64,000 bases of DNA from Gnetum montanum (GCA_015680685.1 MNCI01020918.1:1153-65152); one strand, 5' to 3'; positions 43,842 to 54,559 are shown, counted from the first letter of the stretch. A program made the numbers and translations. Notes: generated from the letters alone by a model not told the origin.

Positions 43842-45548
43842 TTGCAGGCCAAGTTGCAGGTGATCCAATCGCAGCAGGAGCAGCACGAGAGAGGGGCCGA
43901 CCACGTCGGGGAGGAACTCACCCTCCAGGTCGAGCTTCAACTCCTTCACCATGAGGAGGAGGAGTACTGGTGCCAATGGGCCCATCTGCAGTGGCTGAGG
44001 ACAGGGGATCGGCACACAAAATTCTTTTTCTCGACTACGAAGGCTCATCATAGCGCCCGGAATGCACCGATGCAACGCCTCCTGCAGGGTGCGTTTCCCC
44101 AGCGTGCTGACAGCCTCCTGCGGTACTGGCAGCAGGTCTGGGACTGGCAACCAACCAACCCCATTTCGGTACCCATGGACAAAGTTTTAAATTTGGCCGA
44201 TAATTTTCGGCTCTTGCAGCCATTCACGCGCCAGGAACTACACGAGGCGCTGCAGAAAATGCCAGCAGACAAGGCGCCAGGGCCAGATGGCTGGCCCATT
44301 GAATTATTTACGAAATTCGAGGAGGTTCTCGGGAAGAACTTACTGGACACGTTTAATCACATGTTGGCATGGTGGCAGGTCCAAAAAGAAATTAACTGCT
44401 CACGTGTGGTTTTACTGCCGAAGATGGAGAATCCCACTTCCCTAGCCCATTTCTGCCCCATCGGGGTCTGCAACTCTCTGCTGCGCTTATTTTCTCGCCT
44501 GCTCATGGCCAGGCTGCGACCGCTCATGACGCATCTCGTTGGTAAACACCAGGCTGGTTTTATGAAGGGCCATCACCTGCAGGAGATTCAACACTCCCTT
44601 AGGAAGGCTAAACTTCTGGGCCTCTACATCAAGTTGGACATTACCAAGGCCTACGATTCCATCAGTTGGGCCACCTTGAGATCTGTGTTGCTCGCTAAAG
44701 GGTTTGATCTTGCCTTTGTCAAACTCTGCCTGCAGATCCAGCAGGGAGGACGGTACTCGTTGGATATTGATGGGCAGTTGAGGGGCTTTCATAGGACAGG
44801 ACGCAGGCTTCGCCAACGAGACCCACTCTCCCCACTCCTCTTCCTGATGATGATGGACCTCCTGCAAACATACTATACGGAAGAAGGGGTCCAGGGGTTA
44901 AATGTGCATGGCATTCATTGTCTTACTACCCATTTCGCGGATGACACCATGATCTACACCAGGGCCGTGGTTTCGCAGGCCAGGGGGATTCTGAAGGCGC
45001 TGGATCGGCTGCACCGGGAAGTGGGCTTGGTACCCAACCCCGGGAAATCGGCTTTATTTTTCACCCACGCTCATCCCTCGGTGCACAGAAAAATCATCCA
45101 AATCTTGGGGATTCTCCCAGGGGAGGCGGATGACAAGTATCTGGGCATTCCCATGCATAACTGGCATAGGCAACGAACCTGGCAGGCACTCATTGCGAGA
45201 ATTCAGAAACATGCAGCCCACTGGACAAATAATTTCCTGTCCCGCAAGGGGAAGATGATACTGGTGTCCGTGGTGTTGGGGGCCATGGCGAGGTTTGCTG
45301 CTTCGATGGCCTCCCCGCCCCTCGGAGTCATCACCAAGATTGACCAGACCATCTGCAATTTTGTTTGGTCTGGCGGTAAGGGGGGGACAATTTGCACCTC
45401 TTGGCTTGGTCCAAAATCGTGCGGCCCCAGTACGCTGGAGGGGTTGGCCTCCTCCCCTTCACACTGGAGGTGGCCCTGGGGCATCATAGGCTCCTGCAGC
45501 GCTTGGCCATTGACAATGAGGATCCCTCCGTCTGGGTTCAGATCCTGA
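43842..45548 (+). CDS. LINE ORF2 fragment: linker and reverse transcriptase (568 codons open)
   Basis: The longest open frame in the window. Residues about 47-66 hold HLQWLRTGDRHTKFFFSTTK. RT blocks follow: MPADKAPGPDGWPIELF (about 146), VVLLPKMENPTS, KLDITKAYDSISW (about 264; motif A Asp), RQRDPLSPLLFLMMMDLL (RQGDPLSP with Gly to Arg), FADDTMIYTRA (about 365; motif C), NPGKSALFFTH and KYLGIPMHNWH. Compared with the other LINE, seven residues (DQVLLLQ) are missing within GHHLQ/EIQHS. At about 45385 (GGKGGT) the frame shifts, so the last 50 residues are off-frame; the true continuation starts at 45392. The start codon is arbitrary, since this is part of a broken ORF2. Catalysis would be doubtful. 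Confidence 0.85.
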   Translation: MQAKLQVIQSQQEQHERGADHVGEELTLQVELQLLHHEEEEYWCQWAHLQWLRTGDRHTKFFFSTTKAHHSARNAPMQRLLQGAFPQRADSLLRYWQQVWDWQPTNPISVPMDKVLNLADNFRLLQPFTRQELHEALQKMPADKAPGPDGWPIELFTKFEEVLGKNLLDTFNHMLAWWQVQKEINCSRVVLLPKMENPTSLAHFCPIGVCNSLLRLFSRLLMARLRPLMTHLVGKHQAGFMKGHHLQEIQHSLRKAKLLGLYIKLDITKAYDSISWATLRSVLLAKGFDLAFVKLCLQIQQGGRYSLDIDGQLRGFHRTGRRLRQRDPLSPLLFLMMMDLLQTYYTEEGVQGLNVHGIHCLTTHFADDTMIYTRAVVSQARGILKALDRLHREVGLVPNPGKSALFFTHAHPSVHRKIIQILGILPGEADDKYLGIPMHNWHRQRTWQALIARIQKHAAHWTNNFLSRKGKMILVSVVLGAMARFAASMASPPLGVITKIDQTICNFVWSGGKGGTICTSWLGPKSCGPSTLEGLASSPSHWRWPWGIIGSCSAWPLTMRIPPSGFRS

Positions 45549-46384
45549 GGAAGAAGTACAACTGCTGGACGGCTGCCAACTCCGACTCCCACATTTGGAG
45601 GTAGCTCTACTTGCAGGCGAGGTCGATGGACAGCGTGGAGGAGATCCACCTGCACCCCCGTCAGCTCCTGCAGAAACTATTCCCAGCCGATCCGCGGTGG
45701 ATGCGGCTGTGGAAGGGTATCCTCCCGGAGAAAATTAAAACCTTTGGGTGGCTGATCCTCCACCAGGCCCTCCTTGTTCATGCTACTCTGCAGTCCTAGG
45801 GCATGGGCATCAATACTCAGTTTCCTATGTGCAATCAGCATGCCGAAATGCTGCAACACTTCGTTCTTGATTGTTAGGTGACCGCGCAGCTCTGGAAAAC
45901 GTCGGGGTTCCGCACTCCAGAATTCTCGGGCAACTTGGCAACGCTGGCGACGCTCTAGGTCCTGTGGCGGGCTAGGAATGATTGCATTTTTAGAGGTACA
46001 GCACTCCCCCCGTGAGAATCCTTTACAAAAAGATTACTAAGCTCTGGGACGAAATTACATCCGCCATGGCTCCTCACGCCACCCTCAAACCTTCCAAGCA
46101 GCAGGCGCGAATGCGGGGGGGTTCAGGGGGTCACTTTGCAAGGCCAGACCACCCCCCACGACGTTACTCAGGGGCGGGTCGAGAGGCAAATCCAGATCCT
46201 GGCGGAGGAGAGGCAGGAGTCTACTGCTGGAACCACTGACATACTCGGGGAACAAATCCCGAACCTGCCAATGCAGGCCTTGATGGAGAGCGCCCCCAAT
46301 AATCGCAGGACCGGCATCACCCAAATCATTGGTGAAAACGGACGCCGCAGGGCGGATGGGCCGGGACAGCCCAACAACAAATAA
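45385..46384 (+). pseudogene. LINE ORF2 C-terminus with zinc finger
   Basis: Frame 45392-45604 reads LHLLAWSKIVRPQYAGGVGL, the conserved HL.AW..VC.PK..GGLG block after RT. After a stop, 45611-45799 gives WMRLWKGILPEKIKTFGWLIL, then after another stop MCNQHAEMLQHFVLDC, a zf-RVT relic with its first Cys changed (FPMC for CPLC). The basic C-terminal part ends at 46384. Four stops and one frameshift are visible. Confidence 0.7.
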
Positions 46385-46629
46385 GTCTACGTCCCCGTCT
46401 CACGGTCGGTTGTCGGCGCTAGTAGACAGGGCGTCCTGGGAGGGGTTTTCGGTCTCTAATCCTTGTGGGATGGGTGGCCTTTTGTAGGCTGGGTGTCAAT
46501 GGTGGGGATGCCTTGGGCAGCCCTTGGGGAATTCCTTGGCGGGAGTGGGGCCAGTGGCCCTGGCCCACGCTGTACTCTGTATAGCTTCCTTTTTTTTTTG
46601 AAATATACATACGCTCGACCTTTTTCAAA
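46385..46629 (+). other. LINE 3' untranslated region and A-tail
   Basis: Carries GCTGTACTCTGTATAGCTTCC, a T-run and ATACATACGCTCGACCTTTTTC before a run of 12 A (46627 region). The other LINE ends with the same landmarks in the same order. Confidence 0.65.
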
Positions 46630-46634
46630 AAAAA

Positions 46635-47230
46635 AAAAGAGCTTGAATTAATACATATGAATGTTTGTAGACATTTTGACATAGTTGGTTTTAATAGCAA
46701 CAAATATTTTTTCCTGATTGTGGATGACTATACTAGAATTTCATGGCAAACATGCATTGAAAAATACTTTGATGTGTTTAAAAATTTCAAGGCATTTAAA
46801 AGTATGGTTGAAACTAAAATAGGGTTTAAAATCAAAGCTATTAGGAAAAAAAATAGAGGTGAGTTTACCTCAAATGAATTTTATGAGTCATGTAGAAATT
46901 TAGGTATCAAGGGGTAGTTCTCCATCTAAACCACCTAAGGAGAATGATGTTGTAGAATGGAAAATCATAACTATACTTGAGATAATCTAATTGATCATAA
47001 GTGAGGAGAGTGTGCCAAAGTATCTATGTACCAAAGACGATAATGGTAAGACTCCTTATTAAATGTGGTATGACAACATGGCTAATATTCAATATTTCAA
47101 AATTTTTGGGAGTAAGTGCTATATTAAGAATGAGGATAATATTCACAAGCTTGATAGCTATTGTAAGGATGGTTTGTTTATTAGATATTGTAATCATTCT
47201 AAAGCTTATCATTGCTGAAATTTAAAAACC
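46635..47230 (+). pseudogene. Copia integrase core, 5' part missing
   Basis: Resumes directly after the LINE with LELIHMNVCRHFDIVGFNSN, then YFFLIVDDYTRISWQTCIEK (catalytic Asp kept in DDYTR), FKAFKSMVETKIGFKIKAIR, and GEFTSNEFYESCRNLGIKG, where the usual RSDNGGEFTS loses its second catalytic Asp (KKNRGEFTS). After a stop, PPKENDVVEWKI (usually QQNGVVERKN, so Glu kept) is recognisable near 46932-46970. The zinc-binding pre-integrase part expected before LELIH is absent. Confidence 0.8.
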
Positions 47231-47539
47231 ATAAAGATTGTTGAAACACCTCATGTTAAGATGGATGAATTATATAAATAGACTAACAATGTGACTAAGA
47301 AAGGCATGGATGTAGATGAAGAAGAAAATGATCATGATAGTTTGATGCTTGTACAAATTGATGGGGTTGAAGAGGAGTAACCAACGTCAGCTAATGAGGT
47401 AGAAACAAAGTAAGAGGCTACACTTAATGATGGCTTAGAAAGAAGAATGCAAAGGTTTAGATCCATGATAGATATCCTCAAAACATGTCTTAGATAAAGG
47501 ACATCAAGAAACAAGGTTAAAATAACGGATCATGGCTTA

Positions 47540-49130
47540 TTAGTATGCTATCTTGCTTTCTCCATTTTTGTAACTATAAGGGAATATCTTGGGAGTGATG
47601 ACTTGAAGAATGCCATGGATGAAGAGATGAAGCAAAACTTGGGAGCTAGTGCCACACCCTAAAAGAGCCAACATCATTCAAACCAATTAGGTTTTTGCAA
47701 ATAAGCTAAATGAGCATCTTGAAGTAACTCATAATAAGGTAAAACTTATAACAAAAGGCTTTGCTCAAATTAAAGTACTTGATTATCAAGATTCTATTGC
47801 TCCAATTGCAAGATTGGGATGTATTAGAATGCTTTTCATAGTTGTAGCTTATCAAGGATTTAAACTTTACCAAATGGATGTAAAATCAACATTTTTGAAA
47901 GGAGAAATAAGGATGGCAGTGTATAGTGAAGAGTTGAAGAGTCAAAAGGATATATTGATTCTAAAAAGCCAAATCATGTGTATCACCTCCACAAGGCTTT
48001 ATATGGCCTAAAACAAGTTTCTAGAATATGGTATTCTAAACTTTATTCATACATAGTTGAAAATGGATATTTGATAGCTCCTCTAGATAACACTCTTTAG
48101 GTTAAAAAGGATAATACAAGGTTTTTAATTACTCAAATTTACATAATGACATAATGTTTAGAGGAACAAGCTTAAGTATAAGCCAAGGATTTTTTGAAAC
48201 CATGAAATCTATGTTTGAGATGTCTATGATATGAGAGCTATCTCACTTTTTGGGTCTACATATTCAACAATGTAGAGATGAAACTTTCATTTTTCAAACA
48301 AAGCATGTTCAACAGATGCTCAAGTATTTTAGCATGATAGAATCTAAAACTTATGGAACCCCACTTAACACAAGTGCACATCTCTACAAAGATGAAGATG
48401 GGATGAATGTGGATACTATGTTATATAGATCCATTATAGAAATCTTGCATTATGTGACAACTAGAAGACTTAATATAGCCTTAAGTAAGTCTAATTTCTA
48501 GAAATTAGACAAAGCTAAAAGAATCATGCTTAGTTGCAACTAAAAGAATTTTATGGTATCTAAAAGGCAAAACTAGTCACAGGCTATGGTACCCAAGTAG
48601 TAGAAGTTTTGAATTACAAGCTTTTATAGATGTATATTGGGTAGGAAATAAAGATGATCAAAGATCTTACAGTGGAAACTATCATTTTCTCAGTAATATA
48701 CTATTATCATGGTTGAGCAAGAAGTAGAACTCTATGGTGTTATCATCATTTGATACTAAATATGTTGCAACCTCACACTATTGAGTATAAATTCTTTGGA
48801 TGAGGGAAGTATTAAAGCTTTTTGATATAGAATTCTTTGAAGTAATAATTATTTATTGTGATAATAATGTAGCTATTTCTGTTTCTAAGAATCTAATTTT
48901 TCATGTTAAAACTAAACATTTTGAGAATAAATATCATTTTATTTGAGACTAAGTAGAGCTACAAATAGTAAAATTATCATATATATCATCCAAGTAATAG
49001 ATAGCAAATATTTTTATAAATGCTCTGAACAAAGAAAGATTTGTTTATTTAGGAACATTGTTGGGTGTGATGACTTTACCCAAACGGGTTTAAATATTTT
49101 CTTTTCTATGTTGTTAGTTTGGGAATTTTA
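47540..49130 (+). pseudogene. pol: Copia reverse transcriptase and RNase H
   Basis: Blocks: DLKNAMDEEMKQNLG (47600), RLGCIRMLFIVVAYQGFKLYQMDVKSTFLKGEI in the open piece 47814-48011 (motif A Asp kept), LYMA.NKFLEYGI (for LYGLKQAPRAWY), then near 48140 a tyrosine followed by ATAATGACATAATG, where one base has been lost inside the YVDD box. FFETMKSMFEMSMI and FLGLHIQQCRDETFIFQTKHVQQMLKYF follow (48250-48501), then LYRSIIEILHYVTTRRLNIAL. RNase H landmarks: KNSMVLSSFDTKYVA, IIYCDNNVAISVSKN and HFENKYHFI near 48720-48945. Confidence 0.8.
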
Positions 49131-49300
49131 TATGAGGTATTGAGTTTTGTTGCAGGGGAAGTATGTCTATTTTTTCTTTAATTTTAACTAAGCATCTATG
49201 TCTATCTCTATTCTTTCCTATTGCTTATAGCTATGTCTATTGTCTCTATTTTGAGCTTGTTTTGCTTGATGTTATGGGGAGCTATCTATCATCTTTTTTG

Positions 49301-49314
49301 GACAAAAAGGGGAG
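49301..49314 (+). other. Polypurine-tract-like site
   Basis: GACAAAAAGGGGAG, typical wording of tracts in SIRE-type copia elements, which often carry extra upstream copies. A tract directly before the 3' LTR was not seen. Confidence 0.4.
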
Positions 49315-49934
49315 TATATGATATTGTTTTGCAATGGTTTTATCAAAAAATTATTTCCTTTGAAGTGATTCTCATTATATTTTTAAATGCTTGTAGCATT
49401 TCTTAGCTTGTTGTTATACTAGGTCAAGTTGCTACTTCATTGAGTTGTGGTTATAATGATGATCTCTCTAAATTATAAGCTTGATTATTATGAGTTGCAT
49501 TGTGATGTTGGTGTACTTGTCTCTATTTTGTCTTACATTATGTTGTAGGCTTAGAATTTATTTTATGATTATCTATATGTGTGCTTGTTTGAGGTGTTCT
49601 GTCTAGATTCTTGAATGTAATGAGTGTTTAAGCTTGTTGTTCTTCTTTCTATTTCCCTTCTATGTTAATATTCATGTAATGAGTTTTTTTTACCTAAGCT
49701 AAGCTGATCTGTGTGATGATTCTAACCTTGAAACTTCTTATGCTATTTTATTTATCTAATACTATGTCCTTGGCTCTATATGATCTTTCTTTATTATCTC
49801 TTGTTCAAGCTCACATTGTGAACTCTTGCAATCTTAAAAAGGAAGAGATTGTTGTGTGTTTTGAGCTTGGTTGTAGGTTTGTCTTTGAAGGGGAGTTTTC
49901 CTTTTGGCCAAGTTCAAATTTTCATCTTATTTTT

Positions 49935-50046
49935 TGCAGTCTAATTTCAACATGCAACCTCATTTCCACTTCAACTTGCAACATCATTTCTACTTCAATG
50001 TGCAGCATCATTTTCACCTCAAATGTACAATGTCATTTTCCTCCCA
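49935..50046 (+). repeat. 27-bp minisatellite, about 4 copies
   Basis: CATTTCCACTTCAACTTGCAA-type units recur every 26-27 bp; in one frame they read ISTSTCNI repeats. Located in the copia 3' spacer. Confidence 0.6.
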
Positions 50047-50293
50047 AATGAGCCATTTTTCTTTGCATGAGTATAACATATTATTTCCATGGAAAGACCA
50101 TTAGCATCAACAATGAAATGATAGATTCCTTCCTCTTCTACAAAGCTTTCAATGAGCTCCTACAAAATGAAATAATTGAGCTTCATATTCTACTCCAACC
50201 TTCTCCTAATGGATTGATACCAACAATAGCTTTCTCTCTTCCATGCTTCTCTAGTTCTATATCTCTGACATATCAACAATGGATAAAAATGAC

Positions 50294-51146
50294 TGTACCT
50301 TCTTTCTTCTCATACTTTTTGTACTGCTATGAGGAATGTACAATAGCTTAAAGAACATAAAGAAAAAAAAAACAACTATGAGAATTTCTGCTTTAAGTTG
50401 AAGATCTTAGTCTCTAACTTTGTTTATTCTAGTTTTTGGATCCTTGGTGCTAAAACTAGAATTTCTACCTCTTCCATACTCCTCTTTTTCTCAAATATTT
50501 TTTCTTCTTTCTATTCTGTATAAGCTCTATAATTCTACTTGAACAAGTTTTGTAATTCTTGAGTCCCTGTTGCAAGACTCCTTGAGTTTTTGCAAGTACT
50601 TGTAGAGTCTTGATGTTTTTGTTTTGCTGGGCTAGTAACTTGCCACTCCAGAGCTGGGTCAGAAATCTATATATTTTGAAAGCGTCAAAAGGGTGAAAAT
50701 TAAAAATTCAACAAGTTATTTTCACTGTTCCACAAGTTTGTGGGGTAAATTTCTGAGTTAGAATTTATTCTGTCGAAAATAAGTCACTCACAGAGTACCA
50801 GGCTCTTAACGTTGTCTTGAGTTATGGTGTCAAGACAAAGCATTATGTTTTTCCTTTGTCTTGTGAAAGTGACGTTCTCCTTGACAGTTGTACTCAGTTT
50901 AGGACGGTAAAGTAACTCCTGTTATCTGTTCTGATTAATAAAATTGCTCTACCCACTAGGAACTGGGGAGAGTTTGATGGTAAGATGTAGATCGGCCATT
51001 CCTTAAAAAGTTGTAGCTGCTTACCCTTTTTTCGACACAGGTCTTTTGTTTTTTGCCTTCCCATTAGCTCAAAGTTTTGTGAGGTCCTAATTCTCACCCG
51101 TCACCTGCCACCCCCCACCCACTCTAGGTGTGTCCGGGAAACAACA
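50294..51146 (+). repeat. 3' LTR of the copia element
   Basis: Begins TGTACCTTCTTTCTTCTC and ends GGGAAACAACA, 853 bp. It shares TATA, AATAAA (ATTAATAAAATTGCTCTACC near 50934) and end wording with the 5' LTR, and retains about 240 bp missing from it (roughly 50560-50805). Confidence 0.8.
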
Positions 51147-53560
51147 AAAGCTTATGGGAATCAACATAAAAAACATACCGATATGATATTTTGATGCTTT
51201 TGACATTTCACAGTCGAATTGTTGGATTTTGCTGACTCTAATATGCATCCTTGCCGTCTAATCCTTTCTCTGTAATAGACACGCATCTTTTAAGGACGTT
51301 TCACCACGTAGAGACCTTATCAACTCCGTTTTCGTGCTTATTTCCATCAGCAACGGCGTTTGTTGTACACCCATTATCGGAAAAAACTTCAGTCTTTCTC
51401 CTTTCATTTGGAACTGCATGATCCCTTCTGACCTTGCATAATGTTCCATCGCCGTGCAGACGCAGAAGACACATTACTTCTATTCCGAGTTCCCACTCCC
51501 GTGGGAAAAATTAAACCTCAAAGACCAGAAATGCAAAGCATCAGTAAGAAAGTAAAATACAGGCGGGAAGGGTGCCATGCATGACTGATAAAAGTAAACT
51601 TAGCTTTCTAGAAAGAGATGTTAGAATGCTAGACGGTTGAAACAAAAAAAAAATATTTAAGGTGAGAAATCTCTACGCTGCAGTAGCTTTTTATAGCACA
51701 CTTGCAGACCACAAGTGCAGAACACTTCAAAATTCAAATTCACTTGCAACCAGACCACAGAACAATACCTTTATGTAACACATGAAAGCATGCAACCAGA
51801 CCCCCGAAAAATAGCTTTATATAGCACTTGGAAGCATGAATGAATGCAGGCATGCTTACTTTGCGGGTTTCTATTAACGTGCACAGGTGAAAATTTGGGA
51901 GGTCCGGATCAGAGAATTTAAGGCACCGATAATGGCAGCCACAAGAATGGATGCAGAGATGTTATACTGATACTGTCTAAATAGAAAGGATTTATGAAAT
52001 TGTGTAAAATGCATTCTTACCAATAAATTCTGATTGCAGAATATGCGTCCAATATTCATCCTGCGCACGGTAGATGTAAAGTTGGAGTTATATGGGTGGG
52101 AACGGTTACTAGAGTCGTACAGAAGTTTGTCAGCTGCTCGATATTTATCGGTTAGTTATTTAGCCACTCGGAGTGTACCTATAGAATTCGTTGGAATTTG
52201 AACACCTTTTAAGTTCTGGTTGCAGTCATGGCTTTTTTATTGGTGCAGACACACAGTGCATAAAAGTTTTAGATTGATTGTGCCCGATAGGAGTGCATAT
52301 AAATTACAAAACTCATGACATGAAGATCCATATTTAAAGGACTTTCTAACTTATAACATGCCGATTCATATTTAAAGGGCTTCATATCATCATCATTCTA
52401 GCAGTGCGTATCATCATCATTCTATTCTTGTCTCACTAAATTGGGTTCATTTCATAAGTTCTTTTTCACTATCTATCTTAATAACCTAGATCTTGTAATT
52501 TCTTCAAATCTTTTTATATTAATTTTTCCCATATTCAGAACCATAAACCACTCATAGAGTGCAGGGCTTAGTTTATATTAACCACTTTATCGCAGGTAAA
52601 TTTCCAACACTTACTTTTTGCTTCTTCTCGGCTCGAAACTTGTTTGCAGTCTAAGCCAATGGTCCTTTATTTCTTTAATGCAACCACAAAACAGCAAGAG
52701 TTGAAGAAGTTTTCCGTGATGAAGAATTCTAAGAAGAGTCTGAACTTATTCGGATATTTAGGTTAATTAAAAATATTTTAAAAATAAAAATAACTATTAT
52801 CAAATGCTAGGAAATCAATTGCAACTTATAATTAACGACGAAACTTCCTTGAAAAATGTCATGATTCAAAGGCCTATTCCATTATACGTTGCTGCTTCAA
52901 CAGAACATATAAAAAATAAACTTTTAGAATTTCTGCTGTTCTAGGATATGAAATAATTTCTTTTATAAAATATTAACACGCTTGCAACAGAGTTACATAA
53001 TCTTGTCGACCAAAGTGAATTCAGAATCCAACAATAACAAGCAAACGTAATTCTTTTGGTCTGTGTGCATGAGCTGCACTTGCGAATTGTCATCGTTCGG
53101 TCCCTTCTTGTCATTATACTCTAGCTGTGCTAAGCTTGTCTGATCTATTGTCATTTAATATTTCCATTTTTATTACAAAAAGAAAGAAAATGTAGAATAG
53201 TGTGTCTAACCTATGCAATATATAATCTAAATTGTCTGCCATGACATTTCGGATATGGCAAAACAATTTGACTATGGCTTTGTTTCTTGATAGATATAAA
53301 AACTGCATAATGTTTCAGCTGTTCTAAATATGTATAATACCTCGGTAGGAAACTGTAGTAATAAATATCATGGAATGCAACCAATTTTCTATATGTTGTC
53401 TCTAAATGCCCTGAAACTTGTAAGAACCAAGTGGGCTGACGGGAAGCGGTGGATGTGAAAATTCTACGCAGAGAACAAGCAACACGGTGGCCAAATAACT
53501 CAATACCGTGGACACTGTGACTACCAGTGGATTTCCAACTTGCCCTCAAGTTCCTGAATA
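51147..53560. other. Moderately complex sequence without a recognised gene
   Basis: Less AT-biased and less repetitive than most flanks. A 63-codon minus frame (51258-51449) has coding-like composition but no family I recognise. About 51685-51840 contains three degenerate copies of an AGCTTTATATAGCACTTG-like unit; ATATTTAAAGG and TATCATCATCATTCT each occur twice near 52330-52420. It may include the LTR or 3' end of the chromovirus on its right, but no partner LTR was found. Confidence 0.4.
51258..51449 (-). CDS. Small unrecognised open frame
   Basis: ATG at 51449, 63 codons, mixed composition (Met, Gln, Lys, Glu, Leu, Thr), no signal peptide, membrane segment or motif I can name. It contains GERLKFFPIMGVQQTPLL and ISTKTELIRSLRGETSL. 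It could be an exon of an unknown gene or chance. No splice partner or promoter is evident. Confidence 0.2.
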   Translation of the reverse strand: MEHYARSEGIMQFQMKGERLKFFPIMGVQQTPLLMEISTKTELIRSLRGETSLKDACLLQRKD

Positions 53561-53569
53561 ATCAGCAAA

Positions 53570-54310
53570 CCGCACAATCGGCGCCTCCATCTGGTTGATC
53601 TTCTTAAGCCCATGATCGAACCATCATCTCCTATTGCTTGTGGCGATCTTTGTTTTACACTGTCACGGTGTATCTTCCATTCTCATGGTGTAAGCCTCCT
53701 CATGTTGTTTCGTCCCATGGTCTCCATTTCTGGACGTCTATAACATTGAAAATTGGGAGATTTTCATTCCTATAGGCAACAGCAACTCATATGCATTATT
53801 AGAAATCTCCTTTTAGATCCGGAAATGACCATTTCTCCTTGGCTGTATCTTCGCATATCACTGATGAACTTGATCTTGCTGTAACTGCGCCGTAACTACA
53901 TCTCCTACATCCAACTACACTTCTCTTCAATGTGCATCAGCTGCAATTTTATATTTTTCTATGGCCTCCTCCATATGCCACTTTCACCGCGGTGTCGAAC
54001 TCGAGCATATTCTTCACAAGCTCTAGCTGCTCCATGTTCATGGTTTCAGATAACTGTAGATGCTGTCCATCCACCACCTTGAATGGTCTTTCTCCTGTGC
54101 TCCAGCATTCAGAATTGTTATCGGCAAACTCTGCTAATCGTAGTAACTGTACCAGTTGTCTTGCTAACTCTGCCTTGTCAATGGAGCACATCCGATATGT
54201 AGCTTTGTTGGGAATTCCAGCACCTGAAACAAGATCAATCGCATGCGATATTTGACGGTGTTGTGGTAACTGGCCGCTTGCCTACAATGATGTTTCCGAA
54301 CTCTGACAGC
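53570..54310 (-). pseudogene. In-frame fusion of pre-RT to integrase C-terminus
   Basis: In the open frame 53949-54191 the first 17 residues, MCSIDKAELARQLVQLL, continue an upstream AIDLVSGAGIPNKATYR and are the pre-RT block (YRM...E..EL..QL..LL). The next residues, LAEFADNNSECWSTGERPFKVVDGQ, are the integrase end (AEFAYN.S...STG.SPF..VYG). About 700 residues of RT, RNase H and integrase core are missing at this one joint, yet the frame is kept. Downstream IQPRRNGHFRI.KEISNNAYEL matches the GPF.I..KI..NAY.L segment after integrase. Confidence 0.65.
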
Positions 54311-54559
54311 ATTTTCTAGACTTATAATGGTAGCAGTGTGCTTTCTTATGCTGATCCAAAGTCACTAGAGCAGAAAAAGGCTCCCTCTCCCAGTTGATGG
54401 TTTGGACCATCTTTTGCAGTCTCACCATGATAAATCTCCACGGTAGTGGTGGTAATGCTATTACACCCTTCCTTGGCTTATCACTGGCTTATCACTGTGT
54501 TGCCTTAAATACAAACAATCTTTCTTCGTAGTGACAGTGTTAAACCAAGAATTAATCAA

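Larger units (their letters stand above)
41480..46629 (+). mobile_element. L1-type LINE, near full length, inserted in the copia element
   Basis: GC-rich island on the plus strand with ORF1 (DUF4283-like), ORF2 (endonuclease, RT, zinc finger), a 3' untranslated region and an A-run ending about 46629. Copia coding sequence stops just before and resumes just after. The exact 5' edge is uncertain by some tens of bases because no target duplication was found. Same family as the LINE at 26078-30123; each copy is intact at several places where the other has a stop. Confidence 0.9.
49131..50293 (+). other. 3' spacer of the copia element
   Basis: No envelope-like protein recognised. Frames at 49221-49406, 49713-50051 and 50067-50351 show no family match. 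A purine-rich GACAAAAAGGGGAG at 49301-49314 looks like a polypurine tract but lies about 1 kb before the LTR. Confidence 0.45.
37791..51146 (+). mobile_element. Ty1/copia element (SIRE/Maximus-like), split by a LINE and a solo LTR
   Basis: LTRs at 37791-39323 and 50294-51146 match, a primer-binding site follows the first, and gag, zinc knuckle, protease, integrase, RT and RNase H occur in copia order. The LINE at about 41480-46629 lies between protease and integrase, and the solo LTR at 37883-38795 lies in the 5' LTR. Without inserts the element is about 7.3 kb. GACAAAAAGGGGAG at 49301 and the long 3' spacer are reminiscent of the SIRE/Maximus group. No convincing target duplication was found at the outer ends. 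Confidence 0.8.

Noticed and set aside
43428-44150. 240-codon minus-strand open frame across the LINE
   Set aside because: Lies antisense to the endonuclease-RT coding strand, has no recognisable domain, and is expected by chance in GC-rich coding DNA.
41440-46660. Target-site duplication for the second LINE
   Set aside because: GAGCTTGAATTAAT after the A-run and GAGAAGGTTATAATT before the element share only scattered bases; not convincing.
49713-50051. Envelope-like gene in the copia 3' spacer
   Set aside because: Only a repeat-driven frame; no signal peptide plus transmembrane arrangement or conserved motif could be defined.
37786-51151. Target-site duplication for the split copia element
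   Set aside because: CGAGA before 37791 and AAAGC after 51146 do not match; the left side is confounded by the abutting gypsy LTR.
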